Part shown: positions 1 to 4,919 of the stretch, in pieces
Numbering within the stretch: position 1 is the stretch's first letter
Layout of the letters: each line of letters opens with the position of its first letter
From: Synergistaceae bacterium
Lineage (GTDB): Bacteria > Synergistota > Synergistia > Synergistales > Aminobacteriaceae
Length of the DNA stretch: 6,112 nucleotides
Assembly (NCBI GenBank): GCA_017448375.1
Contig: JAFSLR010000271.1
Location: 1 to 6,112, forward strand
Reading direction: 5' to 3'
The notes under the pieces: model-generated
The model's input: the letters and a program-made list of their open reading frames with translations, nothing else
Databases searched by the model: none
Told to the model about the DNA's origin: nothing
Translations under genes and position numbers: made by a program

Positions 1-2142
1 CAGCGTTGTTGTCCCGGTGTTCGTGTTCGTGTTGTCGCCGGGAGTCTGGTCTCCGCTTGTAGTGTTGCCGCCGGGAGTCTGATCTCCGCTCGTGGTATTG
101 CCTCCGGGCTGCTGGTCTCCGCTTGTGGGATTGCCGCCGGGTGTCTGGCCTCCGTTACCGCTTGCGGCTGTCCAGTTGTACGTTGCATTGCTGGAGATAT
201 ACGGGTCAGCGTTCTCTGCGTCCATTCCCGACTCGCCCGCTGAACCTATGCGCGTATTTCCGGCTGTGATGTTGAGCGTTCCTCCGTTGATTGCAATCCA
301 GCCGTTTGAGTCGATTCCGTCAGCATTCGTTGATGAGATTGTCATTGTACCGCTGTCCATCTGGAACACTGAAACGTTATCTTCGTTGACGTTGATTGCG
401 TCATCGGGGGCTGTAACGCTGATATTTCCGCCGTTGATTAACATGTGCATCTCGGAGTCGAGTCCTTCATACGTTGATGACGTTATTGTGAGCGTACCTG
501 TACCCTTTGAGCCTCCGCCGATAACCATCGTACGCCGTGAATGGAACGCGCCGTCAAGTTTGTACATTTTTTCCTGCTCGCTTATGTCAGTTCCGATTCC
601 TGAGCCCGTATACTTCGGCACTTCCTCGTCTCCGCTGTCTGTAAGTTTCGGGCAAAGCTCAAGCATCCTGTAAACGTTTGAGCCCGTGAACGTGTTAGTC
701 GTCCCGTCAGCAATTTCTACTATTGCACCGTTGACGTAATAATCTCCGCTCAGCATTTTGTCGCCGATGTTGCGCCACAAGTTGTTTGCCGAAAGCGTTG
801 ACTGATCATCGTAGCCGTTATCTTCAGCCCATTTGTAGACTTTGTAGAATACAAGCGCAGGTGCTACGGTGCATTTCACTGTTACGCCGTTGAGGATAAG
901 CCCGACAGTATCTTCTGAGTCTCCGCCGACTTCAATCCAGATTTGCCCGTTCCATGTCCCCGAAAGCCTGTATGTACCGGGTTCTGTGATGTGGAGAACG
1001 GGGTTAGCGTATGCGTCTGCCGATGAGTGAGTCATTGTCGAGAATGCTGCGATGTTGCTTGCGGTTGAATCGGAAGCCGTGAAGGGTGCGCCGCTGGGAG
1101 GATTGCCGCTGGGGGGATTTCCGCCCATATCACCGCTGGGAATGTTGCCGGGAGGATTGCCGCCCATATCGCCGCTGGGCATTTCACCGCCGGGGTTACC
1201 GCCCATTCCGCCCGTACTCATGGGAAGAGTCGCGAATATGTATTTGTCCTTGCTGTAAGCCGTGCCGTATTCCTCGCCTAATGCAACGATTGCCGACCTT
1301 ACAGCTGACGCGCTCGTGTCGTAATACACTACATATTCTGTGTCCTCGTCCTTCTTTGCTGTATTTGACGTGCTGAAGTCCAGAGTGTTGGGTGTGTAGC
1401 GAATATCGCGGGCAATGTATACGCCGTTCACAGTCTCAACTAACTTCTTGTACTCTTTCTCGGTGTACTCTGTTGTGCCGTTGTAGCCTTCTGTCCAATA
1501 CTGCGCAGGGTGCTTGGGGTCTGCGTGCCATACGTAATCATAAACATTAACTGCGTCTCCGCTGGCTGTAGCTGTTCCGTCAGCTTTGAGGACAATATCA
1601 ACAATTCCTTCGCTCTCTTCAAGCTCAACCGATGCCCCCGAAAGTGTCAAGTTCGTGTACTTCAGCTGCTGATTTGCACCGCCGTTACGTATGACGCTCC
1701 CGTAAGCTGTAGTAGTATCCTGGTCTGTTGTGCCTTTAGGGTTGTAGGAGAAAACTACGTTCACACCGTCTGAGTCGGTGATGATGAACGGAAGATCCTC
1801 GCTCACTGCGCTTGAGTATTCGAGGTTCATTGTGATTTTCTCGCTTGTGCTTGTTGACGGTGCTGCGTAATACTTTGCTGTTGTCCCTGAAACGCCGACA
1901 TTATTGCCGCGATAAAGCCTGTAAGAGTTTCCCCTTGTGAGAGCAGCTGATGAGATTATCATCATTCTGTTCTGTGCGGATTGTGTCTGACCCTGACCCT
2001 GATTCTGATTCTGGTTTTGATTCTGATTCTGGTTGGTCAGATCACTAATGTTGACGGAGTCCCCGCTTCCCCCGCAGCCCGACATTGCGAACACAAACAA
2101 TGCCAGTGCGAAAAGGTAAACTGTAACGCAAATTTTTTTCAT
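1..2142 (-). CDS. Cell-surface lipoprotein with Cthe_2159-like carbohydrate-binding beta-helix domain (3' end outside window)
   Basis: The reverse strand is open from ATG at 2142 to the window edge, giving 714 residues without a stop; the C-terminus is missing. The start follows AAAGGAG (2158-2152) with 9 bases of spacing. Residues 1-23 are a lipoprotein signal peptide with lipobox MSGC (Cys23), so the protein should be lipid-anchored outside the cytoplasm. Then come an NQ/GQ tether (37-52), an unrecognised Tyr/Thr-rich region (about 58-305), a Gly-Pro-Met linker (308-353), a beta-rich domain (about 380-660) and 11-residue TSGDQTPGGN-like repeats (664-706). The domain opens with HITEPGTYRLSG and has rung-like NGG motifs (570-572, 619-621) and Asp-rich turns (DDAIN, DGIDSNG). 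These resemble the Cthe_2159 family, whose founder from Clostridium thermocellum is a parallel beta-helix that binds acidic polysaccharide. Glycan binding is inferred by family; the true ligand is unknown. The gene diverges from thiT. Confidence 0.85.
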   Translation of the reverse strand, partial: MKKICVTVYLFALALFVFAMSGCGGSGDSVNISDLTNQNQNQNQNQNQGQGQTQSAQNRMMIISSAALTRGNSYRLYRGNNVGVSGTTAKYYAAPSTSTSEKITMNLEYSSAVSEDLPFIITDSDGVNVVFSYNPKGTTDQDTTTAYGSVIRNGGANQQLKYTNLTLSGASVELEESEGIVDIVLKADGTATASGDAVNVYDYVWHADPKHPAQYWTEGYNGTTEYTEKEYKKLVETVNGVYIARDIRYTPNTLDFSTSNTAKKDEDTEYVVYYDTSASAVRSAIVALGEEYGTAYSKDKYIFATLPMSTGGMGGNPGGEMPSGDMGGNPPGNIPSGDMGGNPPSGNPPSGAPFTASDSTASNIAAFSTMTHSSADAYANPVLHITEPGTYRLSGTWNGQIWIEVGGDSEDTVGLILNGVTVKCTVAPALVFYKVYKWAEDNGYDDQSTLSANNLWRNIGDKMLSGDYYVNGAIVEIADGTTNTFTGSNVYRMLELCPKLTDSGDEEVPKYTGSGIGTDISEQEKMYKLDGAFHSRRTMVIGGGSKGTGTLTITSSTYEGLDSEMHMLINGGNISVTAPDDAINVNEDNVSVFQMDSGTMTISSTNADGIDSNGWIAINGGTLNITAGNTRIGSAGESGMDAENADPYISSNATYNWTAASGNGGQTPGGNPTSGDQQPGGNTTSGDQTPGGNTTSGDQTPGDNTNTNTGTTTL
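25..153 (-). repeat. Tandem 33-bp coding repeat (TSGDQTPGGNT) in the lipoprotein C-terminal region
   Basis: About four imperfect copies of an 11-residue unit, SGDQxPGGNTT, cover residues 664-706 of the minus-strand lipoprotein. The first copy is degenerate (GGQTPGGNPT) and the last drifts to PGDNTNTNTG. The Gly/Pro/Thr composition suggests a flexible, possibly glycosylated extracellular linker leading to a further segment beyond the window. Copy number may vary between strains, since the copies are also similar at the DNA level. Confidence 0.8.
1084..1221 (-). repeat. Gly/Pro/Met-rich repeat linker (MGGNPPxxxPSGD)
   Basis: Residues 308-353 of the lipoprotein are built from degenerate units of about 13 residues, such as MGGNPPGNIPSGD, with shorter NPPSG copies at the end. 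This low-complexity segment separates the unrecognised N-terminal region from the beta-helix domain, so it is best read as an interdomain spacer. The G+C-rich repeats also create short plus-strand open frames here that are not genes. Confidence 0.75.
1987..2034 (-). repeat. Asn-Gln dipeptide repeat after the lipidation site
   Basis: Residues 37-52 of the lipoprotein read as six NQ dipeptides followed by two GQ dipeptides. The DNA is a near-perfect 6-bp tandem repeat (CAGAAT-like on the coding strand). It lies 14 residues after the lipid-modified Cys23, where lipoproteins commonly have a flexible tether. A 6-bp unit keeps frame on slippage, so its length could vary without breaking the gene. 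Confidence 0.8.
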
Positions 2143-2165
2143 TAAACATTGCTCCTTTGATACAA

Positions 2166-2196
2166 ATTTTACTGCACTAAGATTTTAACATGTAAA
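2166..2196 (-). promoter_or_regulatory. Candidate promoter region of the lipoprotein gene
   Basis: Reading the minus strand, TTTACA (2196-2191) lies 19 bases before TAAAAT (2171-2166). An alternative is an extended -10, TGTTAAAAT (2190-2182), with no clear -35. Both put transcription start upstream of the AAAGGAG site at 2158-2152. The elements overlap the -35 region of the divergent thiT promoter. The match is weak and rests on inspection only. Confidence 0.3.
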
Positions 2197-2215
2197 TTGC
2201 TAAAAGCGTTATAAT
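2185..2215 (+). promoter_or_regulatory. Promoter of the thiT-cbiA operon
   Basis: A perfect -10 hexamer TATAAT (2210-2215) is preceded by TTAACA (2185-2190), one mismatch from the sigma-70 consensus, with a longish 19-base spacer. The expected transcription start near 2222 falls just before the first paired base of the riboswitch (2224). The transcript would thus begin almost directly with the aptamer, which supports the assignment. Confidence 0.6.
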
Positions 2216-2223
2216 ATTCGGAC

Positions 2224-2313
2224 ATTCAGGGGAGCTTCTTTTGCTGAGAGGGTGAGAATTTTTCACCGACCCTTTGAACCTGAAGCGGGTAATTCCGCCG
2301 CAGGGAGTTGAGT
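2224..2313 (+). ncRNA. TPP riboswitch (THI element) aptamer
   Basis: This is a cis-acting RNA that binds thiamine pyrophosphate and controls the gene downstream. The conserved TPP core is present in order: GGGGAGC (2229-2235), CTGAGA (2244-2249), ACCCTTTGAACCTGA (2269-2283), GGGTAAT (2287-2293) and GCAGGGA (2300-2306). Helix P1 can form between ATTCA (2224-2228) and TGAGT (2309-2313), with one G-U pair. A short hairpin AGC/GCT (2233-2235 with 2243-2245) and a variable hairpin GGTGA/TCACC (2251-2255 with 2263-2267) fit the usual architecture. It sits directly upstream of a thiamine-transporter gene, the usual target of this class. Confidence 0.95.
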
Positions 2314-2323
2314 CTATAACTTG

Positions 2324-2349
2324 CCCTGAAAAATTTTCATATCAGGAGG
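2324..2349 (+). promoter_or_regulatory. Predicted riboswitch expression platform: sequestrator of the thiT Shine-Dalgarno
   Basis: CCTGA (2325-2329) is an exact complement of TCAGG (2342-2346), which overlaps the AGGAGG Shine-Dalgarno (2344-2349) of thiT. The same segment, CCCTGAA (2324-2330), is also a perfect 7-base complement of TTCAGGG (2225-2231) at the 5' edge of the aptamer. The two pairings exclude each other, which suggests translational gating. There is no U-run after a stem here, so a terminator is not supported. A competing AT-rich hairpin TGAAA/TTTCA (2327-2339) is also possible. Structure is inferred by eye. Confidence 0.55.
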
Positions 2350-2356
2350 AATCATA

Positions 2357-2866
2357 ATGCCTTCAAGACACAGCAACATTGCAGCAATGACGGAGTGCGC
2401 TTTATGCGTTGCGCTTTCATTCGTCATGACAAAAATCAACCTCTTCTCTATGCCGCAGGGAGGCTCAGTAGACTTTGAGCTTGTACCGTTAATCCTATTC
2501 ACTTACCGCCGGGGCTGGAAATGGGGAGTCTACGCAGGAATATTGAACGGTGTAGTGCGTATATTACTCGGAGCATATTTCTACACGCCTATACAGGTAA
2601 TACTTGATTATCCGCTGGCTTATTCGTTCGTGGGACTCGCTGACCTTCACCCGTTCTGGCTCGGACTCATTCTTGCGTGGGCCGGAATGACTGCGTCAAG
2701 CGTGGTGTCAGGCGCAATATTCTTCGCGGAGTACGCACCGGCCGGGCAAAATCCTTGGGTTTATTCCTTCTTCTATAATGCTCCTGTTCTCGGTGCGAAA
2801 TATTTAGTTTCAGGAATCGCGGCTTTCATTCTCTGGAAAATCCTTCAGCGTGAATTAGCCCTGTGA
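2357..2866 (+). CDS. thiT: Thiamine ECF transporter S-component, ThiT/YuaJ family
   Basis: This is a 169-residue hydrophobic protein, slightly shorter than the usual 180-195 of the family. It is the membrane substrate-binding subunit that captures thiamine and works with a shared ECF module (EcfA, EcfA', EcfT), which is not in this window. Family motifs are MPQGGSV (32-38), the RRGWKWG loop (51-57), LDYPLAY (83-89), SGAIFF (118-123), YAPAG (126-130) and WVYSFFYNA (134-142). About six membrane segments can be seen. From memory of B. subtilis YuaJ, a His precedes the SG motif in homologues (His125 in L. lactis ThiT); here that place is Ser115, which may alter ligand contacts. ATG 2357 has AGGAGG 7 bases upstream. 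A TPP riboswitch directly upstream supports the thiamine assignment. The stop codon overlaps the cbiA start. Confidence 0.92.
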   Translation: MPSRHSNIAAMTECALCVALSFVMTKINLFSMPQGGSVDFELVPLILFTYRRGWKWGVYAGILNGVVRILLGAYFYTPIQVILDYPLAYSFVGLADLHPFWLGLILAWAGMTASSVVSGAIFFAEYAPAGQNPWVYSFFYNAPVLGAKYLVSGIAAFILWKILQRELAL

Positions 2867-4191
2867 AGAAAATAATCATCGCCGGAGCCTCTAGCCGTTC
2901 GGGAAAAACTGCAATAGCCTGCGGGCTTCTCTCATCTCTCAGGAAACGCGGACTCAAAGTTACAGCCTTCAAGACCGGGCCGGATTACATTGACACGGAA
3001 TATTTGAGGCGTGCGGGAAAATGTCAGGCTCACAATCTCGATACGTGGCTGATGAGTTCGGAAAACGTTTGCAGACTCTTCACGGAATATTCAGCAGGGA
3101 ATGACATAGCAGTTATTGAAGGTGCAATGGGACTCTTTGACGGGGGCATTAACAGCACGGCGGAAATTTCTCGGCTCATTAATGCTCCTGTTCTGCTTGT
3201 GATTAATGCGCGTTCAATGGGTGAGAGTGCTGCTGCGGTTGCTTTAGGTTTCAGGGAATACGACAGGGGTATAAACATGGCCGGAGTGATTCTGAATTTC
3301 ACGGGGTCTGATTACCATTCCGAAATAATATCGTCAGCATTGAACGAAAAGGGAATAAAATTTCTCGGAGCATTGAAACGCGATGACCGACTCAATATTC
3401 CCGAACGCCATTTAGGATTGATGAGCGCGAATGAGAATGACGGATTTGACTTTGAGAATCTGGGAATGAGATTTGAGTCTTCGGTTGATGTTGACGAAAT
3501 TCTGAGGCTTTCTGAGAATGAGAGAGTCGCCCGGCCATGTCAGAAAATTTCACCGTCAAAAAAATATGATGTAAGAGTCGGTGTTGCGAATGATGAGGCG
3601 TTCACGTTCATTTACCCTGAGAGCCTTAATGCGCTTGAGGGACTCGGAGCTGAGATTGTACCGTTCAGCCCTTTGAGTGATGAGAGGTTGCCGGAAGCTG
3701 ACGGATATATATTCAGCGGAGGTTACCCTGAGATTTTCGCGGAGAGACTCGCGGGCAATATCCCAATGCTTGAGAGCGTGAGAGCCTGCAATAAACCCGT
3801 TCTTGCCGAATGCGGAGGAATGATGTACTTATGCCGTAGCCTGAGAGATTCTGACGGTCGCAAATTCGGAATGGCCGATGTGATTCCGTTCGGGGCGTTC
3901 ATGGCCGGACGTGCTGTTATGGGTTACATGACTGGAGTCGCGTTGAGGGATAATATCATCTGCCGTAAGGGTGAAAGCGTGAGGGGTCATGAGTTCCATT
4001 ACTCGCGGATTGAGCCTGAATATTACGGTGATACATGCGCGTTTGAGATTGTGAGGCGTAACACGGGGTCTTCACGTTACGGGGGCTATTCAAAGGGAAA
4101 TATTTTAGCGTCATACTTGCACATAAACTTCTACGGGAATGAAAGAATTGCTGAAAATTTTTTGCGGACGTTGACTTCAAGCAAGGTTTAA
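2863..4191 (+). CDS. cbiA: Cobyrinate a,c-diamide synthase
   Basis: This 442-residue cytoplasmic enzyme has near-typical family length. It uses ATP and glutamine to amidate the a and c side chains of cobyrinate in cobalamin synthesis. The N-terminal ATPase domain has a Walker-A-like GASSRSGKT (8-16), TGPDYID (38-44) and EGAMGLFDG (86-94). The C-terminal class I glutamine amidotransferase domain (about 236-438) has SGGYPE (285-290), the nucleophile Cys317 in AECGGMMYL, GHEFHYS (375-381) and the probable catalytic His420 in SYLH. The start is GTG 2863, overlapping the thiT TGA by 4 bases. No Shine-Dalgarno precedes it, so translation is probably coupled to thiT. This places it under the TPP riboswitch; no cobalamin riboswitch is visible. 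CobB of the aerobic route and CfbB of coenzyme F430 synthesis are close relatives, but the anaerobic cobalamin role is more likely. Confidence 0.93.
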   Translation: MKKIIIAGASSRSGKTAIACGLLSSLRKRGLKVTAFKTGPDYIDTEYLRRAGKCQAHNLDTWLMSSENVCRLFTEYSAGNDIAVIEGAMGLFDGGINSTAEISRLINAPVLLVINARSMGESAAAVALGFREYDRGINMAGVILNFTGSDYHSEIISSALNEKGIKFLGALKRDDRLNIPERHLGLMSANENDGFDFENLGMRFESSVDVDEILRLSENERVARPCQKISPSKKYDVRVGVANDEAFTFIYPESLNALEGLGAEIVPFSPLSDERLPEADGYIFSGGYPEIFAERLAGNIPMLESVRACNKPVLAECGGMMYLCRSLRDSDGRKFGMADVIPFGAFMAGRAVMGYMTGVALRDNIICRKGESVRGHEFHYSRIEPEYYGDTCAFEIVRRNTGSSRYGGYSKGNILASYLHINFYGNERIAENFLRTLTSSKV

Positions 4192-4202
4192 GAGATTATA
4201 CT
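4171..4202 (+). promoter_or_regulatory. Possible weak promoter for the flavodoxin gene
   Basis: TTGACT (4171-4176), near the consensus -35, lies inside the 3' end of cbiA. It is followed by ATTATA (4195-4200, spacer 18) or TATACT (4197-4202, spacer 20). Either would start transcription shortly before the flavodoxin Shine-Dalgarno. With only 43 bases after cbiA, read-through from the thiT operon is equally plausible. Confidence 0.3.
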
Positions 4203-4234
4203 TCACACATAAATCCATGAAGGGAGAACCTAAC

Positions 4235-4801
4235 ATGTTAAGAATAATTTTGGCAGCTGCTTTAGTGATTGCGCTTTCATTTTCGGCAATGGCTGAAGCG
4301 AAAAGTATCGTAATCGTATATTCCCGTGCTGATGAGAATTACGGTGTCGGCAACATCACAGTAGGCAACACAATGAAGCTCGCGCAGATTATAGCGGAGA
4401 AAACCGGAGCTGAGCTTTTCGAGGTCAAGCCAGCAAAGGAATATCCCGCCGATTACGACTCGTGCATAGATGTTGCGAAGAAGGAACAGAACGCAAACGC
4501 ACGCCCAGCGATTCTTGAGGACAAAGACATATCCGAGTATGACACGATATATTTCGGCTATCCGATTTGGTGGGGAGATATTCCGATGTGCATGTATACG
4601 TTCGTTGAGGCTCACGACTGGAACGGGAAAACGGTAATCCCATTCTGCACTCATGAAGGCTCAGGGCCGGGGCGGACATTCCGAACATTGAAGGCGACAA
4701 TGAAGGGTGCTGACGTGAAGAATGTTACGGCGGTTCGTGGTTCAACAGCTCAGAATGACAGGTCAGCCTCAGAACGCGCAATATCAGGAATGCTGAAGTA
4801 A
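4235..4801 (+). CDS. Exported flavodoxin-like protein (Flavodoxin_4 type)
   Basis: The best start is ATG 4235, giving 188 residues. AGGGAG (4221-4226) lies 8 bases before it, and the earlier in-frame ATG at 4217 would put this ribosome site inside the coding region. Residues 1-20 form a signal peptide (MLRIILAAALVIALSF, then AMA) with likely cleavage after Ala20 or Ala22 and no lipobox Cys, so the mature protein should be outside the cytoplasm. The remainder is a flavodoxin fold: first strand SIVIVYSRADENY (24-36), a phosphate-loop region continuing to VGNT (43-46), YFGYPIWWGD (106-115) and PFCTHEGSG (136-144). These match the secreted flavodoxin class of anaerobes, which are expected to bind FMN. 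Redox partner and substrate are unknown. It ends before an intrinsic terminator and may be the last gene of the thiT-cbiA unit. Confidence 0.85.
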   Translation: MLRIILAAALVIALSFSAMAEAKSIVIVYSRADENYGVGNITVGNTMKLAQIIAEKTGAELFEVKPAKEYPADYDSCIDVAKKEQNANARPAILEDKDISEYDTIYFGYPIWWGDIPMCMYTFVEAHDWNGKTVIPFCTHEGSGPGRTFRTLKATMKGADVKNVTAVRGSTAQNDRSASERAISGMLK

Positions 4802-4828
4802 CACGGAAATTAACGCTCAAAACTTACG

Positions 4829-4861
4829 GCTCTGCTCTCAAAAACGGGGGCAGGGCTTTTT
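4829..4861 (+). terminator. Rho-independent terminator after the flavodoxin gene
   Basis: GCTCTGCTCTC (4829-4839) pairs with GGGGGCAGGGC (4846-4856) to give an 11-bp stem with three G-U pairs. The loop is AAAAAC and five T follow (4857-4861). It lies 28 bases after the flavodoxin stop codon and separates the thiT-cbiA-flavodoxin segment from murD. Confidence 0.85.
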
Positions 4862-4869
4862 GTTTGCAC

Positions 4870-4875
4870 TATAAT
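4870..4875 (+). promoter_or_regulatory. Probable -10 element of the murD promoter
   Basis: A perfect TATAAT occurs 9 bases after the terminator T-run and 45 bases before the murD start. No good -35 is visible at the normal distance, since that position falls within the terminator stem. The surrounding TATAATATTYG is shared with the thiT promoter (2210-2220). An independent transcript for murD is expected after the terminator. Confidence 0.4.
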
Positions 4876-4919
4876 ATTTGCAGCGTTCACGATAAATTTA
4901 CAGGAGGAAGAAAATTTTT

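Noticed and set aside
92..673. Plus-strand open frame of 193 codons rich in Pro, Val and Ser
   Set aside because: It lies wholly antisense to the lipoprotein, whose frame is continuous with signal peptide, repeats and family motifs. It has no good ribosome site or recognisable domain.
1052..1376. Two plus-strand open frames with Gly-Leu-Pro or Arg-Trp repeats
   Set aside because: They are the reverse reading of the Gly-Pro-Met repeat linker of the lipoprotein, so the apparent repeats are a by-product.
1981..2035. CRISPR-like or direct-repeat array at the GATTCT repeats
   Set aside because: The 6-bp repeats have no spacers and encode an Asn-Gln tether in frame within the lipoprotein.
2314..2356. 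Intrinsic terminator as the riboswitch expression platform
   Set aside because: There is no G+C-rich stem followed by a U-run between the aptamer and thiT. The only short T-run (2334-2337) follows no stable stem, whereas the Shine-Dalgarno has a clear complement.
4217..4234. Earlier ATG at 4217 as the start of the flavodoxin
   Set aside because: It would place the AGGGAG ribosome site inside the coding region and add a charged hexapeptide before the signal peptide. ATG 4235 has correct spacing and a normal signal peptide.
4235..4801. Flavodoxin as the reductant for corrinoid adenosylation, suggested by its position after cbiA
   Set aside because: Flavodoxins can serve that role in the cytoplasm, but this protein has a cleavable signal peptide and should be exported, away from cytoplasmic corrinoid enzymes.
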